A stretch of 64,000 nucleotides of DNA from Paenibacillus sp. JQZ6Y-1 (GTDB lineage Bacteria > Bacillota > Bacilli > Paenibacillales > Paenibacillaceae): assembly GCF_040719145.1 (NCBI RefSeq), contig NZ_JBFDUZ010000001.1, forward strand, positions 1,488,001-1,552,000, in the 5' to 3' direction. The notes under the pieces were generated by a model that worked only from the letters and a program-made list of their open reading frames with translations, did no database searches and was not told where the DNA came from. This document shows, piece after piece, positions 17,028 to 25,523 of this stretch; the stretch's first letter is position 1, and each line of letters starts with the position of its first letter. The position numbers and the translations under genes were made by a program.

Positions 17028-18812
17028 ATGTACCGCTATAACCTGTTCACCAAGATTGTCCTGCTGGTTGTGCTGATGCTGATTCCGGTGATTGTGCTGT
17101 ACAGTTATTCCAATCGGACGACAGCGGATGTGCTAAGTGAGGAGCTTAACAAGTCCAATATGAACCAACTCAGCTTTTTTCAAAATCAGGTCAATACGAA
17201 TATCGAGCTGTTGGCATCATGGCCAAATCTGCTAATTCATGATCCTGATATTGTCAGCTTTAATGATCTATATTTACAAAATGATTATCTGAATCTGGAT
17301 GCAATTAATTTGGTCAAGCGCATCCAGAGCAAGCTGGCGATTCAGGAAAGCTCTTCGAACTGGCGCAGTCATCTGTCCATTTACTCGCCTTCGTTACAGC
17401 GACTCATAACGGATAACGATGTGACGAGCATTAACAAAAGCGAAGCGCTACAAAGCTTTCATTCCGGCTGGCAGGTGAGCCAAGAGCCGGGTGGCAATAC
17501 GACAGAAACGATCAATGGTACATCGACGACATTACCGCCGACGTTTCTATTTTCATGGACGTCGATTTCGCCATATAATGCAACGGTAGAGGCAGACAAT
17601 ATCAGTACGGTTGTCAAAGTGGAATTTGATAGCGGTAACATTCAGGATATGCTGGACAAATTCAAGAGCGACGGACGCCGTGATCCGTTTTATTACAACC
17701 CGTCCTTTGGTACGATTTATAATCGTTCGGCAGATCATGAGCTGACCGATCAACTGATTGCGTCGCTGCATGAACAGCCATTGCAAGATTTGGAAAGCCG
17801 CACGATCAATGTCAAAGGCAAGCCGTATATGGTCAATGTGGTGCGTTCCGAAGCGACAGGCTGGTATATGGTCGATTATATTCCGCTGGACGATATTTTG
17901 AAGCCGATTTATGATTCGAACCGATTGTTTTATCTGGCAATGATTGTCCTGCTGCTGATGAGCTGTCTTGCTTCTTATCTGCTGTACGCGCAGGTACAGG
18001 TACCAATGCGGCAGCTGATCTATGGATTTAATCGACTCAAGCAGGAGGATTATTCTGTTCGGATCAAGCCGAAGGGACGCAATGAGTTTGCCTATCTGGC
18101 GGATCGCTTCAATTCGATGGTGGCACAGATTCAGACGCTGTTCGAGCATGTCTATTTAGAGAAAATTCATGTGCGCGAAGCGCGGCTGAAGCAGCTGCAA
18201 TCGCAGATCAATCCGCATTTCTTCTATAACTGCTTTTCCTTTATTACGAGTATGGCGAAGCTGAACAATCAGCAGGCAGTCATCGCCATGTCCAAAAATC
18301 TATCTCAGTATTATCGCTATACGACTCGGCAGGAGCGCGATCTAGTTCCGATGGCGGAGGAGATGGCGTTTGTCAGCAACTATTTGGCGATTCAGCAAAT
18401 GCGCATGTCGCGGCTGAATTATACGATTGAGCTAGCGGAGGAGCTGCGCGAAGTACCGATTCCGCCGCTGATGATCCAACCGCTGGTCGAGAATGCAGTA
18501 ATTCATGGGGTGGAGCCGTATTCGGCTGCTGGGCATATTGGGATCAAGGGCTGGCGAGAGCAGGATCGCTGGTATATCAGTGTTGAGGACGATGGTAAAG
18601 GGCTGGATGAAGAACGGCGATTCAAGCTTTGGAATAGCTTACAGCAGCCGCTTGGCGAGGAAATGGGCTGCGGCTTATGGAATGTGCATCAGCGGATGCA
18701 ACTACGCTTTGGTGAGGATGCGGGTGTGATGTTGTCGCAATCTGAGCTGGGGGGATTAAAAGTAACTTTGAGTTGGCAAGCTGAGATGGCAGACAGCCGT
18801 ACCATTGCCTGA
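17028..18812 (+). CDS. YesM-like sensor histidine kinase
   Basis: A 594-residue membrane kinase. TM1 spans about residues 8-28, an extracellular sensing domain of the Cache type runs to about 295, TM2 follows, then a HAMP domain, the phospho-acceptor block QINPHFFYNCF (His397) and a C-terminal ATPase with NAVIHGVEP and DDGKGLDEE. This is the HisKA_7TM-independent YesM/LytS-type family. A GTG at 17016 abuts AGGAG, so ATG 17028 is preferred. It pairs with the downstream YesN regulator and probably controls the galactan locus. Confidence 0.93.
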   Translation: MYRYNLFTKIVLLVVLMLIPVIVLYSYSNRTTADVLSEELNKSNMNQLSFFQNQVNTNIELLASWPNLLIHDPDIVSFNDLYLQNDYLNLDAINLVKRIQSKLAIQESSSNWRSHLSIYSPSLQRLITDNDVTSINKSEALQSFHSGWQVSQEPGGNTTETINGTSTTLPPTFLFSWTSISPYNATVEADNISTVVKVEFDSGNIQDMLDKFKSDGRRDPFYYNPSFGTIYNRSADHELTDQLIASLHEQPLQDLESRTINVKGKPYMVNVVRSEATGWYMVDYIPLDDILKPIYDSNRLFYLAMIVLLLMSCLASYLLYAQVQVPMRQLIYGFNRLKQEDYSVRIKPKGRNEFAYLADRFNSMVAQIQTLFEHVYLEKIHVREARLKQLQSQINPHFFYNCFSFITSMAKLNNQQAVIAMSKNLSQYYRYTTRQERDLVPMAEEMAFVSNYLAIQQMRMSRLNYTIELAEELREVPIPPLMIQPLVENAVIHGVEPYSAAGHIGIKGWREQDRWYISVEDDGKGLDEERRFKLWNSLQQPLGEEMGCGLWNVHQRMQLRFGEDAGVMLSQSELGGLKVTLSWQAEMADSRTIA

Positions 18813-18854
18813 GGGTGAGGGGCAGAGCAATAGAGAAAGAGATCGGGGAAGTGA

Positions 18855-20471
18855 ATGAACATGGTAAATATTTTGCTTGTGGATGATGAATCGTATGTAA
18901 CGGAAAGTCTAGCGCTGACCATCCCGTGGGAACAATTGCGCATTGATCAAGTATATTGCGCGGATTCAGTAGACGGAGCGCTATCGTTGCTTACAGAACA
19001 TGAGATTGATATTGTGGTGACTGACATTCGGATGCCAGATCGTGACGGATTGGAACTGCTGGGCGAATTGTCACGCAACTGGCCTGCTGTACGTTCGCTC
19101 GTGCTGACGGGACATTCGGATTTTGAATATGCACAGAAGGCGATTCGGCTCAAGGCGAGTGATTATATTTTAAAGCCTGTCGATGACGATCAGTTTATGG
19201 AGAGCATTGGCAAGGCAGTTGTTTCTATTGAGCAGGAGTGGGGACAGCTGGACAAATATAATCAGCTTGCTTATCGTCGCCAGTCGGAGCTGGAATTGCT
19301 GCGGGATGGACTATTGAGCGATATGCTGCTTGGTCGTGAACTGAATGAACGTGAGCTGCCTGAGCGACTGGGCAATTACGAGATTGCGTTGCAGCCCGGA
19401 CGATTGGCGCGTATGTTGTACGTCTCGACTGGCAGCTCATTACGCGGGATGGAAGAGAGCGAAGCCAGACTGCTGGAATACGCGGTTGGCAATATTGCTG
19501 TAGAATTGCTGGGCAGTCAGGCTCCCGTCTGGTTTGGTCGCGCTCCTCACAGCGGACTGGTGATGCTGTGGCAGACAACTGCTGATGTGCTGAGTACCGA
19601 AGAACGTCAGCATGTGCAGGCATTGGTCGACAATGCACGAACATATTTGAAAATGACATTATCAGTGTATGTGAGCGAACCATTCGCCTTCCCAACTGAG
19701 ATTGCGACTGCGTACCGTCATGTGCTCCGCTCCGCTCAGCATTCCTCTGGTAGCAGCGAACCACAAATTCATTTACTGCAACCGGAAGGCGGCGTACAGG
19801 AGCGTCCAGCAATGATCAAATATATGGAGCCACTATACCGTCCACCAACGCTGATCCATCTGCTGGAATCCGGTCAATGGAACGGTGCGCGTGATAAAGT
19901 GATGGCGGTACTGGATACGTTGGAGCCGTTGCCGCTCACTCATGAACATCTGTATGAGGTGTATCTCGCAGTCAGCAATGCGCTCGTATACATGTCTCAC
20001 CATCACGGACATATGCTTGGCGAAAGTGATGCTGGTGGATTGGACCCATTTTCCGCCCAGCATATTACCGGCTCACTCGATCGCTTGCGCAGCTGGTGTA
20101 TAAACGTACTAGGGCGCTTGGAGGTGCAGCAAACCGCCTCGCATAACGAACCAAGCCGCAGCCGAGTCGTCAAGCAGGTGCAGGAAATTGTCTCCGACAG
20201 TCTTGGCCAAGACGTCTCCGTCAAAAGCATTGCCGACCGTGTGTACTTGCATCCGGTCTACCTTTCCAAAATCTACAAAGCTGAAACCGGCGAGGGTCTG
20301 GGCGATTACATTATCCGTATTCGTATGGAAAAGGCACTCTACCTGCTCAAACACACCAACCGCAAAATTTACGAAATCACTGCCGAACTCGGCTACCAAA
20401 ATCCGCAATACTTCAGCAAACTATTCAAAAAACACTACGGCATGACACCAAACGAATTCAGAGATAGCTGA
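18855..20471 (+). CDS. YesN-like response regulator with AraC DNA-binding domain
   Basis: A 538-residue regulator. The receiver domain (residues 1-125) has the acidic pair DDE and phospho-acceptor Asp57 in VVTDIRMPDRDG. The middle is a long helical linker. The last 100 residues are an AraC helix-turn-helix pair ending YQNPQYFSKLFKKHYGMTPNEFR. ATG 18861 is an alternative start. It follows the kinase gene closely. Partners of this kind activate nearby sugar ABC transporter genes, here the lipoprotein and permeases from 21493. Confidence 0.93.
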   Translation: MNMVNILLVDDESYVTESLALTIPWEQLRIDQVYCADSVDGALSLLTEHEIDIVVTDIRMPDRDGLELLGELSRNWPAVRSLVLTGHSDFEYAQKAIRLKASDYILKPVDDDQFMESIGKAVVSIEQEWGQLDKYNQLAYRRQSELELLRDGLLSDMLLGRELNERELPERLGNYEIALQPGRLARMLYVSTGSSLRGMEESEARLLEYAVGNIAVELLGSQAPVWFGRAPHSGLVMLWQTTADVLSTEERQHVQALVDNARTYLKMTLSVYVSEPFAFPTEIATAYRHVLRSAQHSSGSSEPQIHLLQPEGGVQERPAMIKYMEPLYRPPTLIHLLESGQWNGARDKVMAVLDTLEPLPLTHEHLYEVYLAVSNALVYMSHHHGHMLGESDAGGLDPFSAQHITGSLDRLRSWCINVLGRLEVQQTASHNEPSRSRVVKQVQEIVSDSLGQDVSVKSIADRVYLHPVYLSKIYKAETGEGLGDYIIRIRMEKALYLLKHTNRKIYEITAELGYQNPQYFSKLFKKHYGMTPNEFRDS

Positions 20472-20493
20472 GTGGAAATAAATATGTGTACTG

Positions 20494-20704
20494 GGCGGGG
20501 AACCGCTTCGGAAAGGGATAAGGGCATGAACTCCGGTGGACGGACGAGAATCTACGGATTAGAAGTTACTTGTAGATTCTCGCCCGTCCAAAGCAGTAAG
20601 ATATTTTGCTTCGCAAAAATCACTTTTTATTGAACCCCGCGTTTAAAATTCACAAACGCTATAAGTCGTTCATTGCCCTTATTCCCTTTCCTCCGCTCCG
20701 CCGC
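20494..20704. repeat. Long palindromic element, copy A
   Basis: Ends read GGCGGGGAACCGCTTC (20495-20510) and CCTCCGCTCCGCCGC (20690-20704). Inside, GGAAAGGG-type sequence at 20511-20533 pairs with 20672-20690, and a nested 18-bp stem (20538-20555 with 20572-20589, one mismatch) is followed by a small TTTTGC/GCAAAA hairpin. The ends recur in reverse orientation at 56912-57052. This fills most of the 20472-20877 gap. Confidence 0.65.
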
Positions 20705-20877
20705 AACACATTCATTTCCCAGCGGGGAGGGGTAGTAGGAAAGACGAAATGCATCAATAGAGGCGGTTGCTTAATTTTAGGTGATAGAGATGTAATGGTT
20801 GAAGTAATGGAAAAGATTAAAATTATTTATAAGATTTGAACATTGAGAATCAAAATGAAAGAGAGGAGACAGAATAA

Positions 20878-21147
20878 ATGGAAATAAAAGAATGTCCGCA
20901 ACTATACTGTTTTCATTGGTTAGAAAAAGACGAGCAACATCTTCCTTTTCTATTTAGCCATTTAGAACAAGCAACATCCATAGTCGATGCCGCCAAACCT
21001 CAACAACAAGCACGTTGCGGATGCGTATTCGGTACTTGCATCAGACAAAGCAAATCTTTAAACGACAAAGACCGCTATGAACCAAACGAACCCCAATTGA
21101 AAAAAGACGGATTCTCCACCCAATACTCCCAAAACCCATTTAAATAA
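20878..21147 (+). CDS. Small hypothetical protein with Cys pair
   Basis: An 89-residue frame behind a good AGAGGAG site nine bases from ATG. It is hydrophilic, with no signal peptide or membrane segment. A central RCGCVFGTC places three Cys within seven residues, which could bind metal or form disulfides. I do not recognise it. It lies in a G-poor tract, where long frames can arise by chance, so coding is probable at best. Nothing else is seen from 21148 to 21492 except a TATAAT-like box near 21427. Confidence 0.45.
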   Translation: MEIKECPQLYCFHWLEKDEQHLPFLFSHLEQATSIVDAAKPQQQARCGCVFGTCIRQSKSLNDKDRYEPNEPQLKKDGFSTQYSQNPFK

Positions 21148-21492
21148 CAAAGAATACCCCTAAGAATAAAACAATCAACTCATATACATAAGAACTATGG
21201 GATTATTAAGAATGTAACTCTAATGATTCAATATGAAATGAAAAAGCAAAAACAAAGTACCAACAAAACACCCCAAAATCTACCCCCATCAACTTACTCC
21301 CCCTCCCCCCACCAAACTCAAGGTTTAGGAACCCCTCACAATGCCAAATGGCAAAATCCCAACTAACATGTTGCAAAAGGTGCAGGAATATTAACTTCGT
21401 GACATAGGCGGAATCCCAACCCTCCCGTATAATAAAAACATGAACAACAGATTACGACATGCAGGGTTTAACCTGAAGGGGGAGCAAGCAAC

Positions 21493-23157
21493 ATGGGAAT
21501 GAAAAAATTGGCTGCAGTTCTGCTGACAACTGTGCTGACGGCTGGAAGTCTGGCGGCATGTGGCGGCGGTGGCGGAAACAGTACAACGGCATCGGCTACA
21601 ACTGAAAACGCATACAAAGAGAAATACGATCCACCAGTAACGATTTCGACCGTATGGGGTGTCGATCCGACACTGCAATTCAAAAACGGTGAAACGATTG
21701 AAAATAACGTAGCTACAAAATGGGCAAAAGATAAGCTCGGTATCGACATCAAATCACTTTGGTCAGTCACAGATACAAACGGAGCGTTTGCAACCAAAAT
21801 GCGTCTGGCAATGTCTTCTGGACAGGAAATGCCGGATGTCGTAACAATCGGTGATGCACAGCTTGCACAGGATCTGATCGACTCTGGCATGTTTAGCGAA
21901 GTGGGACCGCTGTTTGACAAATATGCCTCCGATACATGGAAAAAAGCGATGGAGCAAGACCCGAACGCTTGGAACCCATACATCCGCGAAGGTAAAAAGA
22001 TGGGTATCCCCGTTCTTGATTACGCATACAACCACGACTACGTACTTTGGATTCGTCAAGACTGGCTGGACAAGCTGAATATGAAAGCGCCAACCAATAT
22101 GGACGAGTTGGAAAAAGTAATGGAAGCGTTCAAAGATAAAAACCCAGATGGTCTGTCCCCGGATAAAGTCGTTCCACTGAGTATCGGCTTCAAATCGTCG
22201 ATGAACACATGGATGGGCGATCCGTCTTGGATCTTCGGTGCTTACGGTACATTGCCACAACAATGGAATGTAGCTGCAGACGGTACCCTGCAATACGGTT
22301 CGATCCAACCGGGCATGAAGCAAGGTCTGGAAAAACTCAAAGAATGGTTTGACAAAGGTTACATCCCGAAAGAAGCTGCATTGTGGGATGAAAACAAAAC
22401 ATCCGAGCCAGCAGTTGCTGGTACAGCTGGTATCATTCCGGGTCCTTACTGGATGAGCGGATGGCCGCTGCAAGACACAGTGAAAAACGCACCGGGCGCA
22501 GTATGGAAGCCAATCTCGATTCCTGTTGGTCCTGACGGCAAAGCGATGCGTCACGGCACAAGCACAACCAACGGCGTCATTCTGATTAACAAAAACATGA
22601 AGCACCCTGAAGCACTGTTCACGTACGAAAACTACATGTTCGATAATCTGGCGAACCCGACCAAAGATAGCGAATTTAACAACGGTCTGTTCAAAGGATA
22701 TGACTATGATCTCGACGCATCCGGCAAAAACGTGCCAATCGACAAAATTGATGGTGGTTACGTAAACAGCGTTCGTTACCTGCTGGTACGTGACGGTGCT
22801 CGTATTCCAAATGCACAAATGGACGCTCTGCTGAAGCTGGCTGACGGCTCCAAACCAGAAACTCGTCTAGAACGCGATGTTGCGACCAACTATGGTAAAG
22901 AAACACCAGATGCAGCCAAAGTGCTGATGTCTCAAAAAGATAGTTCGTATCCAGATATGTTTACTGGTCCAACGACTCAAAGTATGAAAACCAAAATGGA
23001 TTACCTGAACAAAATTGAAAGTCAGACTTTTAATGAAATTATCTATGGCAAATCCCCGATCGATTCGTTTGATACCTTTGTACAAACATGGAAATCGTCC
23101 GGTGGCGATGATGTAACCAAAGAAGTAAACGACTGGTACAGCAGCATTAAAAAATAA
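21493..23157 (+). CDS. Extracellular solute-binding lipoprotein, carbohydrate ABC transporter
   Basis: A 554-residue lipoprotein. The signal peptide ends in the lipobox LAAC, followed by a Gly-rich spacer. Size and motifs (PVLDYAYNHDYVLWIRQDWLDKL) match the large LplA/YtcQ-type binding proteins of Paenibacillus that serve oligosaccharide importers. A GGGGGAG site precedes ATG 21493; ATG 21499 is an alternative. It precedes two permease genes; no ATPase gene is present, so a shared MsmX-type ATPase is likely. Neighbours suggest galacto-oligosaccharides as ligand. Confidence 0.93.
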   Translation: MGMKKLAAVLLTTVLTAGSLAACGGGGGNSTTASATTENAYKEKYDPPVTISTVWGVDPTLQFKNGETIENNVATKWAKDKLGIDIKSLWSVTDTNGAFATKMRLAMSSGQEMPDVVTIGDAQLAQDLIDSGMFSEVGPLFDKYASDTWKKAMEQDPNAWNPYIREGKKMGIPVLDYAYNHDYVLWIRQDWLDKLNMKAPTNMDELEKVMEAFKDKNPDGLSPDKVVPLSIGFKSSMNTWMGDPSWIFGAYGTLPQQWNVAADGTLQYGSIQPGMKQGLEKLKEWFDKGYIPKEAALWDENKTSEPAVAGTAGIIPGPYWMSGWPLQDTVKNAPGAVWKPISIPVGPDGKAMRHGTSTTNGVILINKNMKHPEALFTYENYMFDNLANPTKDSEFNNGLFKGYDYDLDASGKNVPIDKIDGGYVNSVRYLLVRDGARIPNAQMDALLKLADGSKPETRLERDVATNYGKETPDAAKVLMSQKDSSYPDMFTGPTTQSMKTKMDYLNKIESQTFNEIIYGKSPIDSFDTFVQTWKSSGGDDVTKEVNDWYSSIKK

Positions 23158-23204
23158 ACTAGAATAGCAAACCAACTGTAGCAGGTACAGCCGCATAAAA
23201 GGAG

Positions 23205-23237
23205 ATAACGACCTGGACTCCGGGTCGTTATTTTCTT
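23205..23237 (+). terminator. Intra-operon hairpin with T-run
   Basis: A nine-base stem (23205-23213 with 23223-23231) followed by TTTTCTT, between the lipoprotein and first permease. Such attenuators typically let the binding protein be made in excess over the membrane parts. Confidence 0.65.
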
Positions 23238-23280
23238 AAATGGTCATGCCTGCATCGCCCCAACTGTAGGAGGAGAGTAT

Positions 23281-24174
23281 ATGAAAACATTAAAGAAAAC
23301 GTGGCCGTTCCACGTCATGCTGCTGCCGTCAATGATTTTCCTGCTGTTATTCAGCTACCTGCCGATGGGCGGGATTGTTATGGCTTTTCAAAATTACAAG
23401 CCGTGGCTTGGCTTTACTGGCTCAGAATGGGTTGGGCTGGACAACTTCCGTTATCTATTCGAGCGTCAGGATAGCGTACAAGTCATCTGGAATACACTGA
23501 TCATCGCCGTATTGAAGCTAATCTTCAACCTGCTTGTTCCGTTTGTATTCGCGATTTTGCTGAACGAAATCCGCCGCGTCAAATTGCAGCGGACGATTCA
23601 AACGTTGGTCTATCTGCCGCACTTTCTGTCTTGGGTTATCTTGGGCGGTATCCTGATCGATCTGCTAGCAACGGATGGTTTTGCCAACCGTATTCTCAGC
23701 TCGGTCTTCGGCATTCAGCCAATCTTTTTCCTCGGAGATAATGACTGGTTCCGCTTTACGGTCATCGTATCGGATGTGTGGAAGGAATTCGGTTATAACA
23801 CGATCATCTTCCTTGCTGCTCTGGCAGGCATTAACCCAGCGCTGTATGAAGCTGCTGAAATGGATGGTGCGACTCGCTGGAAGCAAACGCTGCATATCAC
23901 GATGCCAGCAATCTTCCCGATTGCAGCCGTTGTCGGCACACTGGCACTTGGTAACGTATTGAACGCTGGCTTTGACCAGATCTTCAACCTGTACAATCCG
24001 CTCGTTTATGAAAAAGGCGATATTATCGATACGTTTGTGTATCGTACCGCGATCCTGAACGGGGAAATGGGCTTTGGTACAGCAATCGGTCTGTTCAAAT
24101 CGGTCATCAGTATGGTACTCATTCTACTTGCTTACCGTGCTGCCGCCAAATGGGCGAACTACCGCATCTTCTAA
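23281..24174 (+). CDS. ABC transporter permease, LplB/YtcP family
   Basis: A 297-residue membrane protein with six predicted segments. The cytoplasmic EAA loop reads ALYEAAEMDGATRWKQTLHITMPAI, the site that contacts the ATPase, and the N-terminus (FHVMLLPSMIFLLLFSYLPMGG) is typical of polysaccharide-type permeases. GGAGGAG precedes the start. It forms the import channel with the next gene's product. Confidence 0.94.
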   Translation: MKTLKKTWPFHVMLLPSMIFLLLFSYLPMGGIVMAFQNYKPWLGFTGSEWVGLDNFRYLFERQDSVQVIWNTLIIAVLKLIFNLLVPFVFAILLNEIRRVKLQRTIQTLVYLPHFLSWVILGGILIDLLATDGFANRILSSVFGIQPIFFLGDNDWFRFTVIVSDVWKEFGYNTIIFLAALAGINPALYEAAEMDGATRWKQTLHITMPAIFPIAAVVGTLALGNVLNAGFDQIFNLYNPLVYEKGDIIDTFVYRTAILNGEMGFGTAIGLFKSVISMVLILLAYRAAAKWANYRIF

Positions 24175-24201
24175 TGACTTACGAGGGAAAAGAGGGAAAC
24201 C

Positions 24202-25080
24202 ATGTACTATAAAACAAGCGGTTATCGCATTTTCAATGTATTTAATATTGCCTTTCTAATCTTCCTGTCAGTCATGTGTATCATTCCGTTGGTACACGTA
24301 CTGGCGGTATCCTTTAGCTCCAAGGCAGCGGCTGATGCCAATCTCGTTGGCTTGCTGCCCATTCAGTTCTCCATCGAAGCATACAAAAAGACCATGTTCA
24401 ACCCAGTCTTCCTGCATTCGATCTGGATTTCCGTATTGCGTACTGTAATCGGTACAGCAATCACCTTGTTTCTGACCTTCCTAGCAGCGTATCCACTATC
24501 TAAGGAAGAATCGGTATTCAAAGGACGTACTATTTACTCTTGGCTGTTTGTATTCAGCATGGTATTTACCGGTGGTTTGGTTCCGTTTTACATCGTGATC
24601 CAGAAGCTTGGTCTGATCGATTCCTTCTGGGTACTGGTATTGCCGGGTGCGGTGAATACGTTCCTTGTTATTCTAATGATGAACTTCTTCCGTGGGATTC
24701 CGAAGGAGCTGGAAGAGGCGGCATTTATGGATGGCGCGGGTCCATTCCGTACACTGTTCACCATGTATCTGCCGATCTCCATGCCATCCATTGCAACGAT
24801 CACACTATTCAGTATGGTATTCCACTGGAACTCGTGGTTTGACGGGTTGCTGTATTTGAACAATTCCAACCAATTTCCACTGGCAACCTTCCTGCAAACA
24901 GTTATCATCCAGCAGGATATGAGTTCCATGAGCGCCAGTCCAAAAGAGATGGAACTGATCTCCCAGACGACAGTCAAAGCAGCTCAAATCTTCATCGGTG
25001 CTGCTCCGATCCTAATTGTGTATCCATTCCTGCAAAAGTTCTTTGTCAAAGGAATGACACTAGGTTCGGTCAAAGAGTAG
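24202..25080 (+). CDS. ABC transporter permease, carbohydrate (YtcP-like)
   Basis: A 292-residue second permease with six predicted membrane segments. Its EAA loop is IPKELEEAAFMDGAGPFRTLFTMYLPI, and the C-terminus QKFFVKGMTLGSVKE is characteristic of the CUT1 permeases that pair with LplB. It starts 27 bases after the first permease, with GGGAAA-type sequence upstream. No ATPase gene follows. Confidence 0.94.
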   Translation: MYYKTSGYRIFNVFNIAFLIFLSVMCIIPLVHVLAVSFSSKAAADANLVGLLPIQFSIEAYKKTMFNPVFLHSIWISVLRTVIGTAITLFLTFLAAYPLSKEESVFKGRTIYSWLFVFSMVFTGGLVPFYIVIQKLGLIDSFWVLVLPGAVNTFLVILMMNFFRGIPKELEEAAFMDGAGPFRTLFTMYLPISMPSIATITLFSMVFHWNSWFDGLLYLNNSNQFPLATFLQTVIIQQDMSSMSASPKEMELISQTTVKAAQIFIGAAPILIVYPFLQKFFVKGMTLGSVKE

Positions 25081-25523
25081 GCTGAACCCATTTATTCGAA
25101 AAGCAAAAGCATGTACAACCCATAGCTTTCTACCATCATAAGCGGAACCGAAACAGAGAGACAATCAACGGCTGGTAATATTCCATTCCAGCCAACGGCT
25201 CCGCCTCAACCTATTCATTCAAGCCATCACTTGGTATGAATATTCCATTACAGTCATTCGCTAGTCTCATCATCAGCAGTAAGCATCATCAATAAACCAA
25301 ATTACTTCAAGATGGCTAAAGTCTGCATATCGGTCTACATTCCAGCGCTGTACCAGCAGTGCCTAAAATGCAGCCGATGTACGGGCTTTATGCTTTGATA
25401 GTTATCACAAAAAGATTGTTAGTTCGTTGATAGTTGCATTTTTTAAATCTAATTTCTAACAATTAAACTATCTATCTACATTTTTTCTATTCATTCTATT
25501 ATTACAATCTAAAGGAGTCTACT
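25081..25523 (+). promoter_or_regulatory. Leader region of the GH42 gene with interleaved repeats
   Basis: No gene is seen. ATTGTTAG (25415-25422) and CTAACAAT (25456-25463) are inverted, as are GATAGTT (25429-25435, also 25397-25403) and AACTATC (25466-25472), in crossed order. A direct repeat of AATATTCCATT with a following CAG occurs near 25176 and 25236. These may be regulator sites or RNA structure ahead of the RBS near 25513. Confidence 0.35.

Noticed and set aside
20606-20839. 77-residue frame
   Set aside because: It runs through the palindromic element, has no ribosome binding site and has a composition explained by the repeat.
21763-22818. 351-residue minus-strand frame
   Set aside because: Shadow of the solute-binding lipoprotein; Cys/His/Val-rich composition with no start signal.
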